Shown here: positions 55,401 to 63,610 of the stretch, piece by piece
How the letters are laid out: every line of letters starts with the position of its first letter
How positions within the stretch are numbered: position 1 is the stretch's first letter
Assembly (NCBI GenBank): GCA_017617315.1
Contig: JAFZWM010000018.1
Coordinates: 1-64,000 of the forward strand
Length of the DNA: 64,000 nt
Reading direction: 5' to 3'
Source: Bacteroidaceae bacterium
GTDB taxonomy: Bacteria; Bacteroidota; Bacteroidia; Bacteroidales; Bacteroidaceae
Notes under the pieces: model-generated
Told to the model about the DNA's origin: nothing
The model's database searches: none
The model's input: the letters and a program-made list of their open reading frames with translations, nothing else
Position numbers and translations under genes: made by a program

Positions 55401-56518
55401 AAACCAATCTCGCTTATTATCTGTTTGTACTGCTGAAATGTGTATTCCCATGTGAGTTTTTCCGACAAATCGCCGTAGCCGGAACTCAATTTAGCTCTTA
55501 ACGACTGGTCGCCGAGCAAGAGCGACAGTTTCTGTTCAACATCATCGACATTGCTGAAGTCGGCAAACAGAAGTTTGTCCTTCAACACATCGTCGGTATG
55601 GTCGCCGCAAGCCGTTAGAATCGGCAAACGATACTGAATAGCCGCAGCAAGAGAGCCGCTCTTCAGACAAGCACCGCCGCGCTTCAGTCGGCGACTGACC
55701 TTCTCGGGCAAAACAAACACGTCTACGATGTTAAAATATTCGGCAAGTTCTTCAGCCGAAAGTTTGCCGGTTCTGTAAATCCAATCAGGCAGTTTGCCTT
55801 TCCAATCGGACTTGCCGAGAAGTAGAAGCTGAACGTTTTTCCCGCTTTCTACTATGTTTGAAACTGCTTTCAGCACGGCAGACTTGTCGCGCATACCAAA
55901 CAGCGCAACGACTTGCTTTCCACATGCACCAATCTTATTCCTGAGGATGTTCTTTTTCTCATCATCGATTGTCTGCATCGGGATATTCGGAGCTATCGGA
56001 ATCAGTCTTGCCGATTTGCAATAGAACGATATTCTGTTCTTGTAATTCTGTATGCTTGTCGCAACCTTTGCACTTTTCTTTATGACATAGCCTGTGATAA
56101 ACCTTTCGCAAATAGCCACAAGCAAATGCTTTGGATTACAATCGTTTATCATAACGAAAGGTTCGTGTACGAAAGTAAATATCGGAATCCCTGTTTTATG
56201 GATATCGCGCATAATCGGAACCAAGCCGAAAGGCAGTCCTTTAGCATCAAATCCGTGAGGCACATACTGAAGCGAGATGACATCAGGCTTTTCTTTTTCG
56301 ATTATGTCAAACACGATGTTGCCTGCATTCTTGTTCCATTTTTCAACCACAGAGTAGACAGAAACGCCTTCGATGGCATCTCTTTGGCAATCATCCCTCC
56401 GGCACACGACGACGCACTTGTCGCCATTCTGTACGAATTGGCGGCACAGAAAAAATGTATAATCGCCCACCCCACAAATGTTTGGCGGAAATGTATTGGT
56501 TATAAACAGAATCTTCAT
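55397..56518 (-). CDS. Family 4 glycosyltransferase
   Basis: A 373-residue GT-B enzyme starting MKILFITNTFPPNICGVGDY, with EKVSRRLKRGGACLKSGSLAAAI in the donor region in place of a typical E-x7-E EGFG motif, so it is a divergent member. The first gene after a 66-base gap with its own -7 box (56536-56543), so the downstream cluster (49129-56518) may be a separate transcript. The ATG at 56518 is preferred over a TTG at 56521. Confidence 0.82.
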   Translation of the reverse strand: MKILFITNTFPPNICGVGDYTFFLCRQFVQNGDKCVVVCRRDDCQRDAIEGVSVYSVVEKWNKNAGNIVFDIIEKEKPDVISLQYVPHGFDAKGLPFGLVPIMRDIHKTGIPIFTFVHEPFVMINDCNPKHLLVAICERFITGYVIKKSAKVATSIQNYKNRISFYCKSARLIPIAPNIPMQTIDDEKKNILRNKIGACGKQVVALFGMRDKSAVLKAVSNIVESGKNVQLLLLGKSDWKGKLPDWIYRTGKLSAEELAEYFNIVDVFVLPEKVSRRLKRGGACLKSGSLAAAIQYRLPILTACGDHTDDVLKDKLLFADFSNVDDVEQKLSLLLGDQSLRAKLSSGYGDLSEKLTWEYTFQQYKQIISEIGL

Positions 56519-56535
56519 CAAAAATAATTATCAGG

Positions 56536-56543
56536 CAAATATA
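56536..56543 (-). promoter_or_regulatory. -7 element before the downstream half of the second cluster
   Basis: Minus-strand TATATTTG in the 66-base gap, about 18 bases before the GT4 start. Confidence 0.55.
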
Positions 56544-56584
56544 ATAAAATTTATCCGATTATCATTTTGAGTTGAACAACAATT

Positions 56585-58147
56585 CTATTTCTTGACAAAC
56601 TTAATCAAGGCATAATTTTCAGTTTCCTTTACATGAACGGTGTCCGTGTCTATTAAATAATGCTCTTTTATTGAGTTCTGGAGATTAGTTGTATCGTATT
56701 TTTTTGGAGAAAAAAGCAACACGTCGCCATTTAAGAAATCCTTATAAGTAAAATAGCCTGTTTTTAATGGATACTTAGCCAACCAAGCAATATATATGAT
56801 ACTACAACCTTCATATTGCTTTCTCATATTAAATGGACGCGAATGAAATTCAACCCCTATTTCATACTGATAAGGAACACATCTGTACTTTTTCCATTCT
56901 CCGCATATTGGCAAATCCGCAAATTCATCTTCATATTTTACTGTCTTTATATAATAAATCCACCCTCTAATATCACGTACAAAACCAATGTAACTTACGA
57001 AAAACAATAGAAACGAAAGATATAGCATTATACTATATTTCTTTAAATATCCAGAAGCAACTATACACAACCAAAACAAAGGCAATATTGAAGATATTAC
57101 AACCCTATATTTTGGCATACTGTTCATTGAAACATAACAAAGCAACAGCACCCACAAGATGTAAGAAACTACAGAAATATAAATAAATCTTTTATTGTTG
57201 CACCCGAAAATGAAAGTTAGCATCACAACAAAATTGACAAATATCATCTTCCAATATTTTTTCAAAAAATTCTCCGATATATTGTCTACCTTATTATCAA
57301 AAGTATTTGAGTCTAAAACTTCATATGTTTTCCTCAAAACATCTGTTGTTAAAATATCTGGATCCTGAAAGAATTTACGGAACAAATAATAGTCGCTCAC
57401 TGACATTATTTTCAACATTTCAGGCTTACATTTCTCCCTATTTGGATTATCAGAAATCTTTCCTCTGATTTCATTGTATTCTTTATACTCCTTCCATTCC
57501 CTGTCCAGGTAAAAAGCATTGTTTCCCAGATGTAAAATTCCAGCCACACAAAGAATCACCCCAATCTTCAGATAACTTTTCCACCCCTTGCCAAACTCAT
57601 AAACGAGAATTGGAACTGACAATATAAAAATCATTCCGGCACAATGATACCGAACCAAGAACGATATCAAAAAGAACAATGCCCCTAAACCAAAATGCCG
57701 TTTTTGCAACAGGATCATCGAAGCCATAGCCAAGACCCCAGCAACTGTTGTAAATTGAAGATAAAATATTATATAGCTCCATACCGAATATAACACAAAC
57801 AGCAAGGAAGCCTTTAACACCTTTGACTTAACATCCTTTATTGTATAATACGATGCAACCGTAACTGATAGTATCTGAAAGAATGCCAACAAATAAGTAT
57901 ACCACTCAACCGACGGAACAAGTTTATACCAAAAAACTAAAAAACAACCGTACAAAGCATTCATATAAACCAAATGACAATTTGGCTCTCCTAGATATGT
58001 ACCGTTAGCGATACTAGCCATTATGACATCGTCACATTCTTCAAACCTTACAGGAAAAACATTGACTATAAGTACAAAAAAAGCGATATTAAATAACAAT
58101 ATAGCTATTAGTATAAATATTGATCTTCTGTTGTTTATGTTCAACAT
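56585..58147 (-). CDS. GT-C-like polytopic membrane protein
   Basis: A 520-residue protein with about eleven helices and a ~100-residue C-terminal soluble domain. The first outer loop carries an acidic cluster (RFEECDD, 34-40), as in GT-C enzymes such as ArnT and GtrS-type transferases that use polyprenyl-phosphate sugars. It follows WecE-like, ArnE/F-like, WecD-like and GtrB-like genes, so it may be the periplasmic transferase of that module. AT-rich codon use. No sequence signature fixes the donor or acceptor. Confidence 0.7.
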   Translation of the reverse strand: MLNINNRRSIFILIAILLFNIAFFVLIVNVFPVRFEECDDVIMASIANGTYLGEPNCHLVYMNALYGCFLVFWYKLVPSVEWYTYLLAFFQILSVTVASYYTIKDVKSKVLKASLLFVLYSVWSYIIFYLQFTTVAGVLAMASMILLQKRHFGLGALFFLISFLVRYHCAGMIFILSVPILVYEFGKGWKSYLKIGVILCVAGILHLGNNAFYLDREWKEYKEYNEIRGKISDNPNREKCKPEMLKIMSVSDYYLFRKFFQDPDILTTDVLRKTYEVLDSNTFDNKVDNISENFLKKYWKMIFVNFVVMLTFIFGCNNKRFIYISVVSYILWVLLLCYVSMNSMPKYRVVISSILPLFWLCIVASGYLKKYSIMLYLSFLLFFVSYIGFVRDIRGWIYYIKTVKYEDEFADLPICGEWKKYRCVPYQYEIGVEFHSRPFNMRKQYEGCSIIYIAWLAKYPLKTGYFTYKDFLNGDVLLFSPKKYDTTNLQNSIKEHYLIDTDTVHVKETENYALIKFVKK

Positions 58148-58156
58148 AATGGCATT

Positions 58157-59296
58157 TTATATCTTATTAAAATATTCCTTTATCAAACCAACAATATAAT
58201 CAACCTGCCCCAATGTGAGTTCATAGAACATTGGCATACGAACAATACAGTCGGCATACTTGTCGCAATACGGCAAATCTGGAATCTCGGTATAATTAGA
58301 AGTGTAATACTCGCTCTTGTGCAAGCTAAGATAATGGAACACGCTTAAAACACTATGTTCTTTCAGATATTTTATCAAGCCTGTTCTTTCCTCAAGATTG
58401 CGACACACGAGATAGAACATGTGAGCATTGTTTGTTGCATATCCCGGAATCTGCGGAAGTCTGATTTTTCCGCTTGCAGCCAAAGTCTGAAGCCCTGCGA
58501 AATACTGGTTCCACAGCAGTCTGCGTTTATCCTGAATCTGCTGCATACTCTCAAGCTGCGCCCACAAGAATGCACTAACCACCTCGGAAGGAAGGAACGA
58601 CGAGCCAGTGTCGCACCAACCATATTTATTAACTTCGCCACGGAAAAACTCCGAACGGTTTGTTCCCTTCTCCCAAATAATTTCAGAACGACGGATGAAT
58701 CGCTCATCGTTTATTCCCAACATTCCGCCTTCTCCAGAAATGATATTTTTTGTTTCGTGGAACGAGAAGGCTGACAAGTGTCCGATAGTCCCAAGTGGTC
58801 TGCCCTTGTAGTAAGAATCGATTGCCTGAGCCGCATCTTCAACCACAAGAAGATTGTGTTTGTCGGCAATCTCCATTATTTTGTCCATATCACACGCAAC
58901 CCCGGCATAATGAACCGGAACGATGACTTTTGTTCGAGTAGTTATGAGAGCCTCAAGTTTATCGGCATCGATATTAGGATTGCTTTCCATCGAATCGGCA
59001 AAGACAATCTTGCATCCCTGACGGACAAAAGCCAATGCCGACGAAACAAACGTATATGAAGGAACGATAACCTCATCACCCGGACCTACATTACAGAGAA
59101 TTGCGCACATCTCAAGCGCATCGGTACAAGATGTTGTAAGCAATGCTTTCTTAAAACCATACTTGTCTTCGAAAAACTTCTGGCATTTTTTTGTAAAAAA
59201 ACCGTTGCCCGACAGTTTTCCTGTATAAACCGCCTGATACATATAATGTGCCTCCTTACCTGTAAGGAATGGCTTGTTAAAAGGTATCTGTTCCAC
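58157..59296 (-). CDS. dTDP-4-amino-4,6-dideoxygalactose transaminase, WecE/RffA-like
   Basis: A 379-residue DegT/DnrJ/EryC1 sugar aminotransferase. IPFNKPFLTGKEAHYM and GDEVIVPSYTFVSSALAFV are almost the WecE pattern, and the PLP lysine is in SFHETKNII (K183). In enterobacteria it converts dTDP-4-keto-6-deoxyglucose to dTDP-Fuc4N with glutamate. I start at GTG 59296, giving the usual WecE start; the frame's TTG at 59329 is less likely. It follows two half-transporter genes and precedes the GT-C-like gene. dTDP-glucose synthesis genes (rmlA/B) are not in the window. Confidence 0.88.
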   Translation of the reverse strand: MEQIPFNKPFLTGKEAHYMYQAVYTGKLSGNGFFTKKCQKFFEDKYGFKKALLTTSCTDALEMCAILCNVGPGDEVIVPSYTFVSSALAFVRQGCKIVFADSMESNPNIDADKLEALITTRTKVIVPVHYAGVACDMDKIMEIADKHNLLVVEDAAQAIDSYYKGRPLGTIGHLSAFSFHETKNIISGEGGMLGINDERFIRRSEIIWEKGTNRSEFFRGEVNKYGWCDTGSSFLPSEVVSAFLWAQLESMQQIQDKRRLLWNQYFAGLQTLAASGKIRLPQIPGYATNNAHMFYLVCRNLEERTGLIKYLKEHSVLSVFHYLSLHKSEYYTSNYTEIPDLPYCDKYADCIVRMPMFYELTLGQVDYIVGLIKEYFNKI

Positions 59297-59329
59297 AAAT
59301 ATTCTAAATTTAAATACAAAATAATACAA

Positions 59330-59671
59330 TTATTTCAGATAGAACACATAAATGCCCAACAATATAAGTACCATCGACAGACAAACACGCTTCGTTATCT
59401 TCTCTCCAATGAAGAAATACGACAAAATCGGAACAAAGACATAGCCGAGCGATTCCATTATCGGCAATTCTTTCATTTCAACGCCGTTGCCCATTGCCGT
59501 GATGTTAATGAACAGCGATGAGAAGAATATCAGATACGCCGTTATAACCCGCCAGTTGAGCATCGAGGCTATCCATGAGCGATGTTTTATGTCAGCACTT
59601 TTCTTCAGAAGAATCTGGCTGCACGACGAGGCAAAGATGCCGAAAATCAGTAGAGCGTAAAAAAATGTCAT
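59330..59671 (-). CDS. ArnE/ArnF-like small DMT half-transporter
   Basis: About 113 residues from the ATG at 59671 (MTFFYALLIFGIFASSCSQI), with four hydrophobic helices: one half of a two-subunit SMR/EamA-type transporter. ArnE/ArnF flip undecaprenyl-phosphate-aminoarabinose to the periplasm. The start overlaps the stop of the other half-transporter (ATGA), so both are made together. The second helix of the pair ends in KELPIMESLGYVFVPILS, typical of EamA folds. A start at 59680 is an alternative. Confidence 0.75.
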   Translation of the reverse strand: MTFFYALLIFGIFASSCSQILLKKSADIKHRSWIASMLNWRVITAYLIFFSSLFINITAMGNGVEMKELPIMESLGYVFVPILSYFFIGEKITKRVCLSMVLILLGIYVFYLK

Positions 59672-60012
59672 TTTCTCCATGCCAGCACAAACAATCCTAA
59701 CATTATACATAATGCTCCGCATACGTTATAGACCGATATTTGTTCGGCAAAAAACAAGTACGAAAGCAACATAACCATCACAATTGTAACGCTCTTGCAC
59801 AAGAATGCCGTATTAAGCTGCATGAACGACAGAATCCTCTGCCACAGCACGGCGTACACTCCAAGTGCAAGAACGACTCCTGCAAAAAACAAGATATAGC
59901 CAAACGACATTACCTCGTGCAGAGAGGCCATCTTGCTGAACAATATTGAACTAGAATAAACAGCAAAGGCAAACAAAAGCAGGCACACTCTGCCTATCGA
60001 CAAATTCTTCAT
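59668..60012 (-). CDS. ArnE/ArnF-like small DMT half-transporter
   Basis: A 114-residue, four-helix protein (LCLLLFAFAVYSSSILFSKM-type first helix; the last is SVYNVCGALCIMLGLFVLAW). Its length and topology match ArnE (111 residues), and it is coupled by ATGA overlap to the WecD-like gene before and to the partner half-transporter after. Expected role: flipping an undecaprenyl-phosphate sugar across the inner membrane. Family assignment rests on size, topology and context. Confidence 0.75.
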   Translation of the reverse strand: MKNLSIGRVCLLLFAFAVYSSSILFSKMASLHEVMSFGYILFFAGVVLALGVYAVLWQRILSFMQLNTAFLCKSVTIVMVMLLSYLFFAEQISVYNVCGALCIMLGLFVLAWRK

Positions 60013-60707
60013 TTAAGCCAGATGTGATAAATGTTTGTTACCGACTTCACTTCAAAGCCGTTCTTCTCGTAATAGCGACACGCCACAGTGTTTCGTTTCT
60101 GAGTGGCAACCTCGATATGTGTTCCGACTTCGAACTTCGACAAAAAGGTCTGCATTATTCTTGAGCCTACACCACGACCAGCCACCGTCGGACTTACAGC
60201 AATCAAACCGATATCCACGCAGTTTTCCTCTTTTTTATAAGTCAACATGCCTTCGCAACTGCCAGACTGGCAGAAGCCGAGCACATCGGTAGCAATTGCC
60301 CCGTTTAGCGAGCGTTCCATCCACAAGCGATAAAGGGTCTTGAACACCGAAGAAGGCAGCTTTTTGTCGATATTATAGCGCGAATATTTTCCGCTTTCAT
60401 AGGCAAGCGCAAGAAGCTCGTCTGACAACTCGCGATTCTTTATACTAACAACGTTTTCGTTGGATAAATGCCTGTCAGATGCTTTAATATTCTGCTGATA
60501 TACAACCTTTTCATCGGCTAAGAGAATATTTTCAGACATCAAATTTTCGGGAATTGAGCCGCCCTTGAGATAAAGCAGTTCGTAGCCTTGTTTTTTGGCT
60601 TCCGCAAGTTCGGCATCAAGCCATAGCTTCGTTATATCGGCATCAGGAACAAGATTTCCGACCTTGAACCCGAAATTATCAGTATCCCACTGTACCAACT
60701 GTATCAT
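60009..60707 (-). CDS. GNAT acetyltransferase, WecD/RffC-like
   Basis: A 232-residue GNAT protein; the acetyl-CoA loop is at VSPTVAGRGVGSRIMQ (about 171-186). The start IQLVQWDTDNFGFKVGNL resembles WecD, dTDP-fucosamine acetyltransferase, which acetylates the 4-amino group of dTDP-Fuc4N to give dTDP-Fuc4NAc. It sits four genes from the WecE-like aminotransferase that would make its substrate. Its start and stop overlap its neighbours by 4 bases each. Confidence 0.82.
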   Translation of the reverse strand: MIQLVQWDTDNFGFKVGNLVPDADITKLWLDAELAEAKKQGYELLYLKGGSIPENLMSENILLADEKVVYQQNIKASDRHLSNENVVSIKNRELSDELLALAYESGKYSRYNIDKKLPSSVFKTLYRLWMERSLNGAIATDVLGFCQSGSCEGMLTYKKEENCVDIGLIAVSPTVAGRGVGSRIMQTFLSKFEVGTHIEVATQKRNTVACRYYEKNGFEVKSVTNIYHIWLK

Positions 60708-61633
60708 TTTTCTGAAAAATTTATAGTCTCACCAATAATGAAGACTGGACGGCCTTTCACTCTGTCAAAAATTTTTCCGATATACAATCCAGTGATTCCC
60801 AGCATCATAGTAAGAATTCCGGCGATGAGCCACAAAGAGATTACCATCGTTGTGAAACCATCGACCGCAATCAAGCCCAAACACCACTTTATGAAGTAAT
60901 ACAAAGCAACAAGCAACGAACCGATTACGACATAAAAACCAAATGTAAGCATAAGCCTTAGCGGCTTGTCTGAGAAGCCAATCATATTGTCGCTTGCAAG
61001 TCGCATAAGCTTGAAGAAACTGTATGACGATGAGCCGACCTGTCTCTCGGCATGTTGAACGGGCAGATAGCCTTTGCGGAAACCAACCCATTGAGCCATA
61101 ATCGGAAAATATCGGATGCTGTCGCCCATCGACAAAATGGCACTTACTACCCTGCGGTTATATATTCCGAAATTCGCCACGCTTTTGTCTTGCTTTGAAT
61201 CTGTCAGGAAAGAGAAAACAAAATAGAAAGCCGCGCTCGAAAGTCGTTTCATGAAAGTATCCTGACGCTCAACGCGCTGTGCAAAGACCGAGTCGAATCC
61301 CTCCTTTGCCTTAGCATAAAGGTTCGGGATTTCTTCGGGACGATCCTGAAGGTCGCAATCCATAACCACAACCCAGTCGCCTGATGTTTTCGACAATCCG
61401 GCAGTAATTGCGTAGTGCTGGCCGAAATTTCGCGAGAGATTCACACCCTTCACCTTTTTGTTTTCGTTACAGAGCTGAACGATTTTTTTCCACGAATTAT
61501 CTGGCGAGCAATCGTTTACAAGAATAATTTCAAAATCTTCCGTTATATCTTTTACAGACTCGATTATCCGGCGAACAAGTTCGTCGAGCATTTTCTCTCC
61601 GCGATATATTGGCGATACAATAGAAAGTTCCAT
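60704..61633 (-). CDS. ArnC/GtrB/DPMS-like polyprenyl-phosphate glycosyltransferase
   Basis: A 309-residue GT2 with a GT-A domain (VSPIYRGEKMLDELVRRI; VNDCSPDNSW, 39-48; VMDCDLQDRPEEIP) and two C-terminal helices (around 228-285), which is the ArnC/GtrB architecture. These enzymes put a single sugar on undecaprenyl phosphate at the cytoplasmic face of the membrane. It is the first gene of the module and has a -7 box before it. If its donor is dTDP-Fuc4NAc, the product would be undecaprenyl-phosphate-Fuc4NAc; the donor is inferred from neighbours only. Confidence 0.87.
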   Translation of the reverse strand: MELSIVSPIYRGEKMLDELVRRIIESVKDITEDFEIILVNDCSPDNSWKKIVQLCNENKKVKGVNLSRNFGQHYAITAGLSKTSGDWVVVMDCDLQDRPEEIPNLYAKAKEGFDSVFAQRVERQDTFMKRLSSAAFYFVFSFLTDSKQDKSVANFGIYNRRVVSAILSMGDSIRYFPIMAQWVGFRKGYLPVQHAERQVGSSSYSFFKLMRLASDNMIGFSDKPLRLMLTFGFYVVIGSLLVALYYFIKWCLGLIAVDGFTTMVISLWLIAGILTMMLGITGLYIGKIFDRVKGRPVFIIGETINFSEK

Positions 61634-61653
61634 ATTATTACATTTTTCAGCTA

Positions 61654-61661
61654 CAAAGATA
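61654..61661 (-). promoter_or_regulatory. -7 element before the 56585-61633 operon
   Basis: Minus-strand TATCTTTG, about 20 bases before the GtrB-like start. No good -33 box. Confidence 0.6.
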
Positions 61662-61704
61662 GTAAAATTTCTGACGAATGAGCACAGTTTTCGCCTTACA
61701 AAAC

Positions 61705-61745
61705 AAAAAAAGGCTCGCTACACTTAGTGTAACAAGCCTTTAATT
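61705..61745 (-). terminator. Terminator of the small lipoprotein gene
   Basis: AAAGGCT (61709-61715) and AGCCTTT (61735-61741), extended inward by TACACT/AGTGTA, with a TTTTTTTG tail on the minus strand. It lies 20 bases after the lipoprotein stop and just before the next promoter. Confidence 0.8.
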
Positions 61746-61761
61746 TCTTACTGTTCGTAAA

Positions 61762-61941
61762 TTACTTTACAGCAGCAGAATCAGCAGCTGTTGAATCGCA
61801 AGCAACAGTGTCAGCAGCAGTAGTGTCAACTGCTACAGAGTCAGAATCAGCTGCGTTAGCAGCAGCGTCGTTCTTACCACCATTACATGAAGCCAAAGAG
61901 ATAGCTGCGAAAGCTACGAACAAAAATACAAGTTTCTTCAT
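61762..61941 (-). CDS. Small 59-residue lipoprotein
   Basis: A short gene: MKKLVFLFVAFAAISLASC (lipobox LASC, Cys19) followed by a 40-residue low-complexity tail of Ala, Asp, Ser, Thr and Val (DAAANAADSDSVAVDTTAAD and on). It looks like the small acidic lipoproteins common in Bacteroidetes, with a lipid anchor and an extended acidic tail. It has a promoter (61993-62000) and a terminator of its own, so it is probably a strongly expressed single gene. Function unknown. Confidence 0.82.
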   Translation of the reverse strand: MKKLVFLFVAFAAISLASCNGGKNDAAANAADSDSVAVDTTAADTVACDSTAADSAAVK

Positions 61942-61992
61942 TTTTTTTGCTTTTTAAATCTGTAAAACAATCATTTGCTTATTAAAACGATG

Positions 61993-62000
61993 CAAAAGTA
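61993..62000 (-). promoter_or_regulatory. -7 element before the small lipoprotein gene
   Basis: Minus-strand TACTTTTG, about 51 bases before the start codon. Confidence 0.55.
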
Positions 62001-62257
62001 ATCACTTTTTTGATACAACGTATATTTTTTTTGAAGTTTTTTTCACTCTTTTTGTAACTTTTTTATAACTATTTATTTTTCAATACTTTACAGACACACT
62101 TTTTTAGCATTACTTTAGCACTTCAAACAATACGGTTGAAATAAAACGCAATAAAAATGTTCTACAATAGTGTTTTTACACAAAAATTAAATTCATTTTA
62201 TTTTGTCAGGCTATCGTTTTGCAGTATCTTTGCCAAAGATATATTATAAGGTAAAAG
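62001..62257. other. AT-rich intergenic region between divergent genes
   Basis: About 250 bases between the small lipoprotein promoter and mtaB, with T- and A-runs; apart from the mtaB promoter (62202-62232) I see no gene or structure in it. Confidence 0.5.
62202..62232 (+). promoter_or_regulatory. Consensus promoter of mtaB
   Basis: TTTG (62202-62205), exactly 19 bases, TATCTTTG (62225-62232): the clearest Bacteroidetes promoter in the window. The transcript would begin about 20 bases before the mtaB ATG. Confidence 0.8.
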
Positions 62258-63610
62258 ATGATTGATTTATCAATATTCCAGCATAAAAAAGTGGCTTTCT
62301 ACACGCTCGGATGCAAGCTGAACTTTGCCGAGACTTCGTCGATAGGCAAGTCGCTTAAGAACATTGGCGTTGAAAAAGCCGGAGAAAACGAAATTGCCGA
62401 CATCTGCATAATCAACACATGCTCGGTTACCGAGGTTGCCGACCAGAAAGGCCGCCACGCCATAAACAAACTCGTCCGCGAGAATCCGGGAGCGTTTGTC
62501 GTGGTTATCGGATGCTACGCACAGCTCAAGCCCGAGCAGGTGGCAGCCATAAAGGGCGTCGATCTTGTTTTGGGAGCCGAGCAGAAGGGACAGATAATCG
62601 AATATATGTCCGAAGCTATGGTTCAGCGGATGCAGAACGGCAACGGCGACTCTCATCTGCACGAATTTCATCAGGTGGCAACGAAGGACATCAAGTCGTT
62701 CGCGCCGTCATGCTCATGCGGCGACCGCACCCGATATTTTCTGAAGGTGCAAGACGGCTGCAACTACTATTGCACCTACTGCACCATTCCCATTGCACGC
62801 GGAAACAGCCGCAACGGCTCTATCGCATCGCTCGTGAAACAAGCCGAAGAAGTGGTTCAGGAAGGCGGAAAGGAAATTGTTCTGACGGGCGTGAACATTG
62901 GCGACTTCGGACACTCTACAAACGAGAAATTCGTAGACCTTGTAAAGGCTCTTGACCAGGTTGAAGGCATTGAAAGATACCGAATCTCATCAATCGAGCC
63001 AAATCTGATTACGAACGAGATTGTAGACTATTGCGCAGAGTCGAAAGCATTCATGCCGCACTTTCACATTCCGTTGCAAAGCGGAAGCAACAGCGTATTG
63101 AAGCTGATGCACCGCCGATACACAACCGAATTCTTTGCCGAGAAAATCAACTACATTCGCCAGAAGATGCCAGATGTATTCTTTGGCGTAGACGTAATCG
63201 TGGGCACGCGAGGCGAGACCGATGAATATTTTGAAGAGGCCTACCGATTCATCGAGTCGCTGCCAATCTCACAGCTGCACGTGTTCAGCTACAGCGAGCG
63301 TCCGGGCACTCAGGCTCTGAAAATCGATCATGTGGTATCGCCCGAAGTCAAGCACGAGCGCAGTCAGCGACTTCTGGCCCTATCGGACAAAAAACTGCAC
63401 GATTTTTACCAGAGATTCATTGGAACGACACGCCCCGTTCTGCTCGAAAAGCCAAAGGCTGGTATGCCAATCCACGGATTTACAGATAATTATATAAAGG
63501 TTGAGATTGAGCCGACCGACGAGAACATGGAGTTGATAAACACCATAGTAAACGTCGAACTGAAAGGCTTCAACCACAACAAAACCGCACTTGAAGGAGT
63601 TTTAGCATGA
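62258..63610 (+). CDS. mtaB: tRNA t6A37 methylthiotransferase
   Basis: A 450-residue radical-SAM enzyme that converts t6A37 to ms2t6A in tRNAs decoding ANN codons. The N-terminal UPF0004 domain has its three cluster cysteines (LGCKLN C19, NTCSV C55, IGCYAQ C86). The radical-SAM motif is CxxxCxxC at 168/172/175 (GCNYYCTYC). A TRAM-like C-terminal domain follows. The [4Fe-4S] clusters and SAM are implied. The next gene overlaps its stop as ATGA, an unusual link to a glycosyltransferase. Confidence 0.95.
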   Translation: MIDLSIFQHKKVAFYTLGCKLNFAETSSIGKSLKNIGVEKAGENEIADICIINTCSVTEVADQKGRHAINKLVRENPGAFVVVIGCYAQLKPEQVAAIKGVDLVLGAEQKGQIIEYMSEAMVQRMQNGNGDSHLHEFHQVATKDIKSFAPSCSCGDRTRYFLKVQDGCNYYCTYCTIPIARGNSRNGSIASLVKQAEEVVQEGGKEIVLTGVNIGDFGHSTNEKFVDLVKALDQVEGIERYRISSIEPNLITNEIVDYCAESKAFMPHFHIPLQSGSNSVLKLMHRRYTTEFFAEKINYIRQKMPDVFFGVDVIVGTRGETDEYFEEAYRFIESLPISQLHVFSYSERPGTQALKIDHVVSPEVKHERSQRLLALSDKKLHDFYQRFIGTTRPVLLEKPKAGMPIHGFTDNYIKVEIEPTDENMELINTIVNVELKGFNHNKTALEGVLA

